64,000 bases of DNA, taken from positions 33,290-97,289 of the forward strand of contig JACGCK010000167.1 of NCBI GenBank assembly GCA_014925825.1. Direction: 5' to 3'. The stretch is from Pholiota molesta (taxonomy: Eukaryota > Basidiomycota > Agaricomycetes > Agaricales > Strophariaceae). Position 1 is the first letter of the stretch; every line of letters starts with the position of its first letter. This document shows, one piece after another, positions 29,863 to 42,800 of the stretch. The translations under genes and the position numbers were made by a program. A model generated the notes under the pieces. The model had not been told where the DNA came from. It saw only the letters and a program-made list of their open reading frames with translations, and searched no databases.

Positions 29863-30892
29863 CACAAATAATTTGGCGTGTTAAAGTAAAATAAAAATGA
29901 AAGTGAAAGTGAAAGTCCCAAATAAAAACCACAGTTGCCTCAAGCAATTGTGTACCCAAAAGAAAGAAGCAGGAGAAAAGGGAAAACGATGAACCCAACG
30001 TGAACATAACTCTGAAGCACCTTATATATTGTCAAGCGTGGCAAGGGACCAGGCTACTTTCTTCGTGGTAACATGTGCTTCTTCAATTCCCGATGAAAGT
30101 ACAATACCACTCGCCATTGAATGCGGTCTCCGCCTTCAACTTCTCGCTACCGCCAATAACATAATCGAACGACGCGCTGTCAATCCGTGGTTAATAAACC
30201 GCCCACAAAGCTTTGAAGAGCGTCACTTACTGTACATCTTATTGTTCTGAACAGGTCTTCATGATGGACGTTGCGGCAGGAGCGCCCACAGTGCCCAGTC
30301 TATTGTACTCTCAGTCTCTCACCTTGTTTTTGTTGTTGTTAAGGATGAGATCGATGAGATGTCACGGTGGTGGAAGACGGCAAGCGGCGGCAAATTGTTA
30401 GCCGACGTTGTTTGACCAATTGATCTGATGCAGAGATGTTCAAGCGCTCAAGCGCTCCCTCCAGCGCATTCCTCTCATGCATGATTCAATGCTTTCGCGC
30501 AAGTGACATATAACATACTTAGCTGTGAGGGAATCAGATGAGACCGAAGATTTTATTTGACCTTGCTACAGAATCCCAGCCAGAATTATTTGCGCACCTG
30601 CAAGTATGTAGCACAATATGACATACTTGTTCGAAGCTAGAAGAACAAGATGTGCAAATCGGAGTCGCTCGTTTTATCAATTACGAATATAATTCAAAGG
30701 CGTAAGTGGGTCTATCAAAACGTAAACCGCTCAGTATGGACGAATGACCAGTATAATTAGCTAGTATTAATAGCGACAAAATGTAAGGTAATTCGATGGA
30801 CGCAAGAAAGTGGGAATGAGAAAGATATATGAAGCAACGGATAACATGATTATTCAAAAATCGGCCAATTGTCAAGGACGCCACAGTTCATC
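29863..30892. other. Intergenic, no gene seen
   Basis: Probable promoter of the DUF6699 gene (about 29.86-30.05 kb, with a TATATA-like stretch near 30025) and the 3' side of the GMC gene. No recognisable ORF. Confidence 0.4.
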
Positions 30893-33239
30893 CTACCGTA
30901 ATTCATCGACATCGCGCACCTTACTAAGCTCATCGTAACATTCCTTGATAATCACCGCAGCCCGCTCAGCGACGAGATAAACGGGGCCTTGGGTGTGGCT
31001 GCTTGGGATAAAAGGCTAATAAAAACATATAATCAGCCAAAGATCGTGATTTATTATTGAAATTTGACATGAAAAACTCACGAAAATAGAAGCATCGACG
31101 ACGCGAAGTCCATCCGCGCCCTTGACCGTCAAGTCAGGATTGACCACGCCACCATTCGCATCCTTAGCCGCCATGCCAGCCGTCCCGACGGGATGGAAAA
31201 TCGTAGTCGTTAGTCCGCGTACGTACGCATCGATCTCGTCGTCCGTGGTTGCGTTGAGGGCACCAACCGGCGCAATGATGTAGTCGGACCACGCTGGAGC
31301 CGCCAAGAATCGTTTCGTGGTTTTCACGGACTCGCGCATGACTGTGAGGTCGAATTCTGTGGTGAGGAAGCGGGGATCGATGACGGGCTTGTCGAATGGG
31401 TTGGTGGATTGAAGTTTGATAGATCCACCTGGAATTTTTTTGAGAAAATTGAGAATAAAGCAGGATAGTCAGGACTAACAGAAACGTACGGGATGTCGGA
31501 TTGAGAAGCAGTGACCATTGTGAAAAAGCTCCCAGTAGGTGGTGTAGCGAAACCAGGATTGAGGTAGAAATTCGTCGGAATAAACTCGAAATGAGGCGAA
31601 TGAGGTCCAGGCGCCGGATCTTCGATTTTCTTCAAGATACTCGAATCTTCTGGGATCCTGGCGAACCCAAAGTTATTAGCGACATTGTTCGCGATGAATC
31701 CAGTCTTGTTAGTCGCCCATTGCGTGACGGCAGCTGTAGTCAGATCGGAGCTTCTCAAAATGTGATCGAAGCTGTCCTGTCCGTGCACAGTGAAAAGGTT
31801 AGGAAGGAAGGTGTGATCCATCAGATTCTTGCCGACGCCAGGGAGGTCGATGAGAACGGGAATTTTCAACGCCTCAAGGTCGGGCTTGTTCCCGATGCCA
31901 GAGAGCTGCAGTATTTGCGCAGTGCCAATGGTGCCCGCAGAGAGGATGACTTCCTTGTTTGCATGGATTGTAACCGGCGCAGAACCTGATCCAGATTGGT
32001 TAGATGGAACAATCGACAGATATGCAGGATATAAGGTACCTGCTGGAGAAGATCCGGTACCAGGAGAGTTCGCGAATTCGACTGCGCGGAACGATTTGAG
32101 ACCAAGGTGAGAGCCGGTCTGCAGTAATTTCAGAACGGTGGCATTGATTAGGACAGTGAGGTTTGGGCGCTGGTTGGCTTGTGCAAGATAACTAGTTGAC
32201 GAGCTGCTTCGTACTCCTCCGCCAATGGAGGATTGGATGAACCCTACACCAAGCAAGCTGCGGTCAACACCGCTCATATCCTCGTTGTACGGGAACTCTT
32301 TTAGTTGTCGGGTCGTCTTCAAGACGCGCGCATCAATAGACTCGTTGAACCCAGGCAAGCTGATCGAGGTTGCGCCGTTTGTACCATGGATAGAAGGGAT
32401 GAGTTGATCGGCGGTGTTATGCTTATCGGCGGGAGGAACAATCGTTTCATGCTATGCACACCATAAGCATGAGGACCACTGGACCTTGTAAAATGAAGCA
32501 CAGCGCCTACCTTTTTGACAAACTGTCGAATGTTTTTCCACGCCCATCCAGAATCTTTCGTGACACGCGCATACCTGTCCCAGTCCTCGGTCGAGCCGTA
32601 TTGGTGGATCAAGTAATCTCAAAAAACGTTGGTTCAGGATACGTAAAAGGGATGTGATATAGGTAGGTTTGCTCACTTGCACTACTCGACCCTCCCAAAA
32701 GTTTTCCGCGTGGGTAGGGAAAGCTTCGATTCTGCATGCCTTCCTGAGGAGTGACTGTGTAATTCCAATCGAATGGCGTGTCTAGAAAATAGTTGTGGAT
32801 AAACGAAAGAAACCCACGAAGCAGATACCTTACTTGGGGTCAGAGTGGGTCCTAAAAACGGAGCAATGGCGGCAAGAACGCCTTGATCGCTGGCGAAATG
32901 GCGAGTGCAGTCAGTGAGGCCAGTTTCGACTGAGAGCATTCAGCATTCAATGCCCATTGACGTACCTGACTCCAGCCTCAAGAACGAGCACCGTCACCTT
33001 GGGGTCCTCTGTTAGACGGTTGGCCAAAGTGAGCCCCGCGGTTCCCGCTGTGAAAGAGTTATGAGCATACATAGATGTCGCGTGAGATTGACAGAAATGC
33101 GAAAGCGACAGTACCTCCCACTATAACAAAGTCATAGGTACGCGCTGTGAGCTGCGCTGGTTGAGTGAGAATGATACCCAGAGTGCTTTGGGCGAGAAAA
33201 GACGCGAGCAAAAGCCCGCCAAGAGTGAAGGAAAACATC
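30893..33239 (-). CDS. Secreted GMC-family FAD oxidoreductase (aryl-alcohol oxidase-like)
   Basis: This flavoprotein oxidises alcohols or glucose-like donors outside the cell and can supply H2O2 for lignocellulose attack. ATG 33239 opens a signal peptide (MFSFTLGGLLLASFLAQSTL), followed by the FAD-binding start YDFVIVGGTAGTAGLTLANR and VTVLVLEAG. The GMC signature YPRGKLLGGSSSA follows about 100 residues on, then HGTNG, a second signature (NKEVILSAGTIGTAQILQLS) and the C-terminal catalytic boxes HPVGTAGM and SSHTQGPVYLVAERAA. About 8 exons are needed; the stop TAG is at 30893. Near 31506-31509 the frame must lose one base: GSFFTMVTA should continue LLNPTSRG before the GTACGT donor. This may be an error or a real lesion. 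Aryl-alcohol oxidase and glucose oxidase-like enzymes cannot be told apart here. Confidence 0.85.
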
Positions 33240-34218
33240 TTTGCGCAGAAACAACGCCTAGAGGTGCTTTATACTCAATCTCCAAAAATACCCACACCTG
33301 ACAGACTGCCAATCTGCGATCAGTCGATGAGCCGTTGTAGAGAACTTCACATGTCGTCGATAAAATAGGTGATTAAGACGAGACACAGCAAGCGAGAGTC
33401 CCTGGAAGCATGTAGACGACGAACGAGCATGGATTCCATTATCTGCTAGATCCGCTAGTTTCCCCAAGTCCTCGTTATCATGGTCGACCTGAGCCATCTG
33501 TAGCGACTGAAGCAGTGTAGAACAGGTCCTGTAACACACGCTCCCTATCAAAACGTCTGGAATATGATGTCGAAAAATCGCATGCCTCTTAACAGCGCGC
33601 TATGTGCGAGTGTCTTTGCTTCCGATGTCAACGAGTCCATGGAATTGTGAAACATGTGGGCCATGCGCGTAAGATCATGTCAAGAATGCCTCCAGGAGGC
33701 AGCATTTGAGACCTCCCTGCTGCATTCAAGGACACCCACAAGCATCGGGTGAGTAATCAAGGAATGATATCGCCGTTGTTGGACATTCGGGCAAGACTCG
33801 GGCACAAAAATTCAGCTTCAGGTGCGCTGATACACAACCTGGATGGATAAAAATACGCCCATTGTGGAAGGTATACGACGGTAGAATGATAGGATGGACC
33901 AGTAGGTTGAACGTAGCGAGGCTGTGGATCAAGGTGAAGGTGTTTTCAGCCTTGCGAGCAAACCCATTCTTGCCGCATTCGGCATGCCTAGAAATGAGCG
34001 TCGGAAATCGAATTCACGGCTTGTGCCGAGCGTGTCCTATGACACGCACTGCCATGATTTTCATTTTCATTTTCAAAATGCCTCATCCACTAGTTCAATC
34101 TGGTTCAAAAATGCCGTAAACATTGGCAAGCAGCAAACAATGGCGCGATTATTCTCGAAGCGCCTTTCGAGAGCTGCCTTGAACTTGACGCATTGAACAT
34201 CTTTCACTCAAGACACAG
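33240..34218. other. Divergent intergenic region, no gene seen
   Basis: This holds the promoters of the minus-strand GMC gene and the plus-strand arsenic methyltransferase. No convincing ORF. A tttcattttcattttcaa repeat occurs at about 34058-34075. Confidence 0.4.
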
Positions 34219-35973
34219 ATGCCTTCTTGCTGCCAACCTGCGACGAGCCAACTGACATCCGATGAATTGATTGGCGTTGTTAATTCTGCATACAGCACTC
34301 GGGCAAGAGAAGGGGTTGAATCCGATTGTTAGTTGCCCACATTGCATCATACTATCACATCTGAACTGATTTCTCACCATAGATGCAAAGACTGTGGCCG
34401 AAGCTTTAGGATACTCCAAAGACGAGCTCAATTCCATCCCAGAGGGAGCGAATATGGGATTGAGTTGTGGCAATCCTACGGCGATCGCAACCCTCAAAGA
34501 GGTTTTTATTAGTCCCATCGCATAACTAGCTCTTTCATACTGACTTACAAATTCGATAGGGAGAAACAGTTGTGGACCTCGGATCTGGAGGAGGCATCGA
34601 TATTTTCCTGGCAGCGAGCAAAGTCGGCCACACTGGCAAAGCTATTGGACTCGACATGTCTGAGGCAAGTGTTCATCTGAATTTTTTTAGATCGTGCTTT
34701 GAATACCATGACGGCGTTTCGATTTGACAGGATATGATTGCTCTCGCTCGCAAGAACGCAGCAAAACAAGGCCTGAAGCCCCCTCAAGTTGCGTTCGTCA
34801 AGGCACTCCTCTCCGAATCCCTCCCTATCGAACCCGACTCTGTTGACTGCGTAATTTCTAATTGTGTTATCAACTTACTCCCTCTCGAAGGGAAAGGAAA
34901 CTTATTGAAGGAGGTGTATCGTATCCTCAAACCAGGCGGCAGAATTACATTCGGTGATGTAAGTTGCGTTGAAATGTATCATGTGCAATGGGTATCTTAT
35001 GCACCTTCGTAATTCCATGGAAATCCACAGATTGTTGCACGAAAGCCGCTCTCAGAGGAGATCAAGGACGACGTGGTGGCCCATATCGGTTGTGTTGCCG
35101 GCGCTATCGACGTCGCAGAATATACAACATTGTTGAAGAGTGCCGGCCTTTCTGGTGCATTTATCCTCTGCTTCTTGTTTTTCCATAGAACTGAAATCGT
35201 CTTCGAATTTAGATATCGTCTTTGAAGACACGAAGAGCGATCTTTCCGTGTATTACCAATATAACGATGACCAAGATACCGTTCCAGTCAACACAACGCC
35301 TCTACCCTCTGGCGCAGTCCCATCCAAGCCCACATATGACATCAATGAGTGGGTAGGTTCGTATCGAATTTTCGCGAAGAAGTCTGGGGTACCGCCGGCC
35401 GCGAATCCACCCACAGTCCTTCTCCGATGGTGGGACGCATACCCGGTCGTCAAATCGTCTCCTCCGAGCATAATGGCAGAAGAAGTCGCTGCGCTCATAC
35501 GCCAAGGCGCGTCCGACCCCGGTGTCAAGGCAAGTTTTGCCGTTGTTGATGTACGACGAAACGATCATGCGGTATGTGCGATATGCTTGCAATTTTGGAT
35601 CACTTGCGATATCGTATTGAGGCTGTTTTGAAGGGTGGGCATGTACGTGGAAGCTACAATCGACATGCGCAGACGTTCTACGATGACCTCCCTTCTGTCT
35701 TCGAAGAATTCAAGAATACTCCGAAGGTGATATTCTACTGCCAAAGCTCCAACGGACGAGGCCCGAGGTGTGCTGGATGGTATGCTTGTCATTCTTTTGC
35801 TTCGCCGAAATATCTAATGATGCCTCATGAAAAATGCTCACTCCAGGTATCAAGATTACCTTGACGCACATGCCTCGGAGCACAACTCACAGGCATACGT
35901 CCTCAAAGGCGGTATCAAGAATTGGTTGGCAACGTTCAAAGGAGAAGAAGATCTCATCGACGTTGACGGTTGA
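34219..35973 (+). CDS. Arsenite methyltransferase fused to Cdc25/Acr2-type rhodanese domain
   Basis: I read eight exons (34219-34327, 34383-34501, 34560-34664, 34731-34958, 35031-35154, 35213-35571, 35634-35779, 35847-35973), giving 438 residues in one frame. The N-terminal 300 residues are an ArsM/AS3MT SAM-dependent methyltransferase: Cys pair at residues 4-5, [12 protein letters not shown] motif [25 protein letters not shown] and a third Cys in HIGCVAGA. The three core Cys positions that bind As(III) are therefore present. The C-terminal 120 residues are rhodanese-like: [18 protein letters not shown], then [18 protein letters not shown], a C-x5-R loop as in Cdc25 and the yeast arsenate reductase Acr2, with Tyr in place of the usual His before Cys. 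A single protein might thus reduce As(V) and methylate As(III). The third intron (34665-34730) is GC-AG. Confidence 0.88.
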
Positions 35974-36771
35974 TTAGATTTTCTTCCTTGGTTGATGTCC
36001 TTTTTCGAGATTTATTTGCAGAAACTATATGATATCCTGTGGCAAATGTACCAGATAGGCGTGCTGTATTATTCAAATCAACGCAAATTATATTTTTCGG
36101 GCCCGTACTATATGGTTGGCCCAGGAGAAGGCGCATGGTATTCGCGTTCCTTTACGGTGACGAAGCGCCACTGGTTGGTACACAGACATCATTCAACTGC
36201 GTCTTCATGCCGTCTGCTCTGCAAGTGCTATCACTTCGGCAGCAAAGAGACTCCTGAATGTCTAGAACAACTTATCCGAACCAAATATCCACAATAAAGG
36301 ATGCCATTGATAATTAGTTGTATACCAACATACATTTGAGTAGATAATTGACAGACTAATATCTAACGCAAATGGAAGGGGGAATCGACATCACCGGGTG
36401 AATAGGTAAGCGTGAGTGTATAAAACATCGTAACAGGGACGGAAGCAAGATCATATGCAGCGAGATGATGATGGACACGGAATGGAATGCGGGCCAGGAG
36501 AGGAAATACGGAAGTGCAAATAGGATGGATGGGACACAGAAAGAGTCGGATCCCCTCTAAAATCAAAGATGCCTATGAATAATACGAATGATGCAGTAAA
36601 TGACAAAATATAAAACAAGATATGATGCATGAAACCAGATCGTGACGCGTAAAGGTCGATGGATAAAGGGTGCAGTGTTGCACACTTTCTCATAAAAACA
36701 TGAGGTAGCCATGAATACCACCTACAAAGGTCGTCGAAAAACCGAACGTAAACGTAAATCAAAATCATCAC
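35974..36771. other. Convergent intergenic region
   Basis: 3' flanks of the arsenite methyltransferase and of the Na+/H+ antiporter. No gene recognised. Confidence 0.4.
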
Positions 36772-39700
36772 TCATGAGGACGAAGCCGGCGGCGGCGGCG
36801 GCGATCCCGACGACCAGAAAGAAGAAGGAAGCGCAAGCGGTGGCGGCGGCGAGGACGGGCGCGAATCCGCTGCCGCCGCCGGCGGAGGCGACGACGCCTG
36901 CCCCAGCGCCGCGATATTCCGACTACTCCCCGTCCGGCTCTCCGCGTCCAGGAACCTCACCGAGCGCGACGGCGAGCTCTCGCGCGTCGGCGGCCGGCTG
37001 TGCAGCGCGCGGATCGAGTCCAGCCGGTTGTTCTTCAGCGCCGAGTCCGCCGTCGCGGGCCGCTGGAGGCCGTGGCGCGGCGACGGCGCGTCGCTCGCGA
37101 ACGACACCGCCGAGTCTGGCGGTGAGCGCGGCCCCCGCCCGCGGGGTTCATCGGCGTCGCCGCCGGGGCTGGTGGTGGGGCTAGGGCTGCCGCCGATCGA
37201 GTTGCGGCGGGCGGGCTGTCGCCAGCGCCCGCGCGCAGCGTGGTGTGCGCCGTGCGCGCCTTTCGCCGAACGGCTCCCTGAGCGCGCCACCCCTGCTGTC
37301 TTCTTACCTGTGTTGCCCTCCGTCGCGCCGGCCGACGTCGACGCTACCGGCGTTCCGTTGCTGCCCTCCGACGCCCACCCCTCGTCGTCGTCGTCGTCCG
37401 CTTCGTGTCCTTCAGGCTTCAGGCTCTCGACCTCTCTTTGTTTTTCCTTTTGCTTCTGCTTTTCCTCGTGGTATGGGGGATATATAGCATGCTTCGCTTT
37501 GCTGGACATATGACTGAGGTCTTTGCTTATATTTCGACCGACTTCCTCTGCATTGTTTTCGATTTCGTGTATCTTGCCCGACCACGTCAGCTTTGGTTGT
37601 TCTGGTCCTTCTGGGTGGCTATTATCAACGACAGTGACTTCGACCTATAACGAAACAAGCGTTAGTGTTTCTGATAAATAGATCATTGCAAGGAGAATAA
37701 AACTGACATCAGACCCAGGGCCCATCTTCTTCTCGATGACTTTGTGATGGCCCTCAATCCACTCCTGAATGGGGGCCGTTGCATCCGGCGGGACTTGTTC
37801 CCGATAATCACGTCGTGGTTCCTCAGGCTCACTCGGAGGCGGGGCAGCCTCCTCCGCTTGCGGTGCTTGCTCAGTGAAAGTAACCTTCGTCTCGTCGCTG
37901 ATATGCGACTCAACCATCGGCCCCGTCTCCAGCGTCTGCTCACTCGGCGTCCGGCGCTCGCGCTTCTCCTCGAAGCCCTCGCCCTTCTCCAAGTCCACAG
38001 TCTCTCTATCCCGGTTGATCACGATATCCTCGCCGCGCGTGACCATGCGCGCCTGGTTCGTCCAGTCGGGCTGGCCGCCCGCAGTGAGCGTCTCCCGCCT
38101 TGACCACGTCCGCGACACCGAGTGCACGCGGCGGCCCAGGCTGAACGACGGGATCGACAGCCCGTGGATGGTGATCGAGCACAGCACCATGAACGCGACG
38201 ATGGGCTGGATCGTCTGGATGAGCAGCTCCGTTTGGTGGTTCGGCGGCAGGTCCGCTCTGTCCAGTGTCTGCACGGCCAGCGTCGAGATGAACACGGCGC
38301 CGATGCCAATGGGCCCAAAGTGCCCGCTGAAAACGGCCTCGCGGAACGTCTTGATATCGGGTATCCAGCGGTACGTCGCGATCATGATGGGCAGGCGGCG
38401 GAGGAGCAAGATGAGGATGGCGATAACGATGAGCCGCCAGACGCTCAGGGTCAGTTCCTCGTTCTCGAAAGAGCTGAACGGCATCCACGCGCCGACGAAG
38501 ATGAACGCGGCAACATTGAAAAGAGTGTCGATAACGCTACTGAACACGCTCTCCTCCGTTTGCTTGTTGAAGAAACCATCCCAGGCAAAAACCGTGCCAC
38601 AGAAAAAGGACGCGAGGAGGTCGTCCGACCCAATCAGGGTGCACACGCCAATTGTGAGTATGGAAAGGGAGATGTACTGCGCAACATAAGACTGCCTATC
38701 GATGAGGTTATGGCGCTGGCAAAATTTCATCAAGTGCCGGAAGCCAAAGCCCAGCGCCGAGCCGATGAAGATCCCCAACAAAACCTGGTCTGCGTGGTTG
38801 AGCACGGAAATTATTTCAAATCGATTTTTGGGACACTCACATAACCAGAGCAGAAGGATCCAGTCCCGAATCGCCGCCCCCGTGTCCGGCCGATTCATTA
38901 TCAGGTACAGTGCAATAAAGAGGAACGGAAAGGCTGCGCCATCGTTGCACCCACTCTCTGCGGCTAGCAGGTGCCGGATATGTGCAGGGACGTGTTTATC
39001 AGCCCATTTGCCTCCCACAACGGCGGCCGCGAGAATAGGGTCTGTAGGTGTGAGGCAGGCAGCGACAGCGAGGGAGGAGAGGAAGTTAAGTCCTGGAATG
39101 AGGGCGTATATGAGTCCGGCGGAGACAAACCAACCCTGTAAATTTTAAAATTAAAGGTCAAAGTCAGAAAGTGCGGTTTAGGTGGAAAAGTTGATTATGG
39201 AAGACTGTCATGTCAATTGGATGGAATAGGAATAACATACCCATGTCATCACGGGGACGAGGAGAAAGAATAGACTTCGGAGGTGCTTCCACATATACGC
39301 TTTCGGAAGCTCCACTCCGATAGCAAAAACCCCGATAGCAAGTACAATCCGGGTGAACTCTAGGGTCACATCGTTCGTGGTTCCATCGTCAAGGCTTCCC
39401 CATGCTCGCGGATCGAACAAGTTGGCGCAGTAAGGACCTGTGTAAAACGCGAGGCAGGAGCGTGGTAGAGATGAGGGGAGTCCATGTATACACGGAAACG
39501 CGCCACATACCTATAATAATGCCGAATAAAAATGCCCATATTGCTTCTCCGATGTATAGCTGTATTGGTGAACGTTGGTGAATATACCGTATGTGGCAGG
39601 GAAAGGAGTGCACTTGCCCGCTCGCGCAGAAACAGAGAAAACATGCCGAACTATTTTGAATCAGCTCCCCGCTAAAAATTGTATGTAATAATAGTATGGA

Positions 39701-39812
39701 GACGCACCAGCACAATGAAACCCCCCAGCAACGCATAGATGACATGTGGTGTCGTGACTGAAATCTGCAGACAAGACGATGAGCTCCCCGCCTTCTCCTC
39801 CGACTCATTCAT
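36772..39812 (-). CDS. nha1: Plasma-membrane Na+/H+ antiporter, Nha1/Sod2 type (CPA1)
   Basis: This should export Na+ (or Li+/K+) in exchange for H+ and so give salt and pH tolerance. I read about seven exons from ATG 39812 (MNESEEKAGSSSCLQIS). Transmembrane helices follow the family order: TPHVIYALLGGFIVL, LYIGEAIWAFLFGIIIG, VTLEFTRIVLAIGVFAIGVE, the ion-binding region ACLTPTDPILAAAVVGGKWA, HIRHLLAAESGCNDGAAFPF and later EAVFSGHFGPIGIGAVF. The C-terminal 400 residues are hydrophilic, with acidic and Ser/Pro-rich segments, as in fungal Nha1 tails that act in cell-cycle and signalling contacts. The intron at 39561-39617 appears to be GC-AG. The tail exon (36772-37509) is very GC-rich and creates long antisense frames that I take as shadows. 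Confidence 0.88.
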
Positions 39813-42800
39813 CGGATACTCACTAATCTAAACATGACGTCGTTGTTGTACCTTTGCGCTATTTAGGACGCTGTCGAGCATAAGCGCTGGGATTGGGTGG
39901 GCCAGACCAACAGCGTAATTCGCGCACTGGGCGTTTGGGACTGGTTGCGCGAAGGCTGTGGAGGATTCGACCTGGAAGAAGGAGAGGGAGGAAGGGAGAA
40001 GGGAAGTGGTGTGGGGGTTGTGGCGAAAGAGGAAATGTGATCTGCCGTGGGCCTGGCCCGGGAGTATGTCCATGTTTTTATACAGCCCCTGCGTCACTTC
40101 ACTTGGCACCCACAAATATAATCCCACTGCACGTGTTTCGAAACATGCATGAAAGCCAGTTCGGTCAGTTAACACTTCCTTAGCTTATTAGTAGTAGTAT
40201 TAATATCACTATATGAACACACCATCCAGTGTTATAACAGCTTTCAAAGTTTGCTTTCTGCCAACTTCCAAGAATTCCATTCGTCTCGGTCCTTGGCTCG
40301 CTCGTGGGACTTGCATTAGGCTTGCGTTTTCCGTCGTCCATTCGCTCAACTGACCTGATGCGCTGTGCGTATCCTTGGAGATCCAAGTTGGCTTGCTCTT
40401 TTTCGGATTAGAGCACAAAGCAAGACGCCAGGGCCAGGGCGGGCGGCGTCTGGCGGCGTAGCGTTTGGTAATGTGCCTTGAAAAAGAGACCCCGAAATGC
40501 TCATGCTCTCGGCACCGCCGGCAGGAGTCGGCAGGTGGGCTGCATGCTCGGGGTCTTTGCTCAATTCGCACACCATAATTCAGAAAGTTGTACTCCGTTT
40601 TTACTTGGACTTGACTTGGACAGCCTTGGTTTGACTACATCTCCTATCCTTGCTCTGGGCGTCTGTTTCAAGAGTTCTGGGCACTCTGGGATCTCGTAGG
40701 AATGGCTTAAGGCGGCGCTTGGCCCATTTATCACTTCCCACCTACACTACTTACTCTTATCTGCCAACAACTTCAAGCCTCCAGGTCATCTTTGCACAGG
40801 CATCATATGCGGTCTCCAAAAGGTTATGTGCATATTTTGATTCAACCAAATCTAACCTTTAAAACTTCTATTCTGATCTTCATGGGAAAGAGGCTAAGAC
40901 TGGCTAAGAACTGCTAAGAGCAACAAAAAAGAACGTTCCTTGGTACAGATACCGAAGCAAATGACGAGTATCTTCCTATCTTCGAAACTCCAGCTCCCGA
41001 TGATATCGGTAATCGGAATCGACTCAACGTCCTTTCGTCGGACAACGGTGTGTATATATCATCAGGGGGTGCGTACATAGCATACCTAGGTAAGCGTCCG
41101 GTGTAAAAGCTTCCCCCTAACCATCATGACACTAATTTCGAAGGAAGTCTTACATACTAACGGGCAACCAAGAACTTCTAGTCGTATCCCATCCACATCC
41201 ACTTACATACATCCAAAGCTTGGCTCAGAGCTAAACGTGACACCGATAAGTACTATACCCCCACCTTTTCCTCCCTTCGCGTTCTGCTCGCACACCTCGC
41301 ACCAAAACACTTGTTGTTCATCTCTCCCCTTTCCTTCTCATTATCTCGATTCCAACGTTGCTCTGCTCCACGAGGCAGGCCCACCAGGATGGCGCGCCCC
41401 AGTACCGCGGCTCCCGGGTTCCAGCCAGACCGACCACCGCAAACCCTCTGCCCAGAGACGCTTCCCGCAGACACCCTCCTAGACCCTACTCGCTGTTCCT
41501 CGTACCCCAGTGGCCCTGCCAGTGCCATCGCCCGTCAAAACACTTTTACCTCTCAAGAAAGAAGGTCATTAGACCGGTCGCTGCGCCCGGGGCTCCGGAG
41601 CTTGTTCTCGGCAATGAACGTCGCGTTGGCAAGAGACACCGGACCTCAAGCTAATAAGGTGGTATGAATCTGCGTCGACGGTGCACTCTGTTTTGCTCTG
41701 CCGCGGGACTGCGCTGTATTATTACATTGCGGTGCAAGCCTATCACTCCCACCCACCGATTGCTTTTCTCCACGGTTCAATGACGTCTTCATTCATTGAT
41801 GCTCATCCCACGGCATCATTACCTATATCTACCCGTGCTTTGGCCCTGACTCGAGCATCTACTAGGTAAACGCTCTCGATCTGAGTGCGCTGGTGGTGCT
41901 GAGTATCGTAACTCTAGCTTCTAGCTTCTGCTTGACCCCTGGTGCTGGCACATACACATACTCCGACTCGCAGCGGTAGGAGATGCAACGCAACTCTGCG
42001 CACGTATCTGGACTCGATTCTCTTCGGACCTTCGTCGATATCTGGAGCGTTATCTGCGACGTCCTTCATTTCATTGAGTTCACTCTTGTGCGTCATTGAC
42101 TTTTACGCTGGATTTTATGATCCGTCTACTTGTGTACGATATTGGCTTGCATCGGCGTCCTATGGAATTATGCTTTCTCTGTGCGTATAATTTTACGCAG
42201 ATAGTCCCTTCGCGTCGGATGTTTCGATACCATCCCCCCCCAGCTTTGCCGCATTTCGTGGTCCGTGATAAAGGCGGAACATGTCCGTCTCTAGCACCTC
42301 TCATTTACTGGGCAATTCTCTGCTCTTCCTTGGTTGTTGTTGGTAGTCTGTTGGGAGGCTTCTTCAACTCGTGCATCTCTCTCTTTGATTCTCTCTCGTA
42401 CTGCATTACTTGTTCGACGCTCATCTCACGAGTTTGCCCGTAGGTGAGGCGGCCATTTGATAATTATGACACTTTAGTCTTTTGACACCCTCGACGATGC
42501 TCGACAATGACCGGATTGATGACCGCATGTGCTGCATGCGGCAGTCTTTCTTATTATCTCCTCTTTCGCGGCTGTTCCTACGCCGTAAAGTTTCTCTACC
42601 GGAAGCTCTTTGTCTCTCTTTGGACACCGGAGCCACCGTGAGGCAGATAGCTTCTTGGTCGCTTTTTGGTGCTTCGGCGATAGTAAAGGATCCTGGTCAC
42701 CAGTCCTTTCATATATTCGCGCCTCTTGCACTGTTTTTCGTACCCCAACGTCCCATTGCTGATCATCTGATTACAAGATCGTGAATACCTGAAGAGTGGG

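Noticed and set aside
36711..37513. Long plus-strand frames opposite the Nha1 tail
   Set aside because: Low-complexity Arg/Pro/Ala sequence caused by the GC-rich antisense strand; the minus-strand frame continues the antiporter tail in phase.
41126..41667. Overlapping Pro/Ser-rich frames at 41.1-41.7 kb
   Set aside because: Three phases are open at once, none has a domain or a clear splice partner, so coding cannot be supported.
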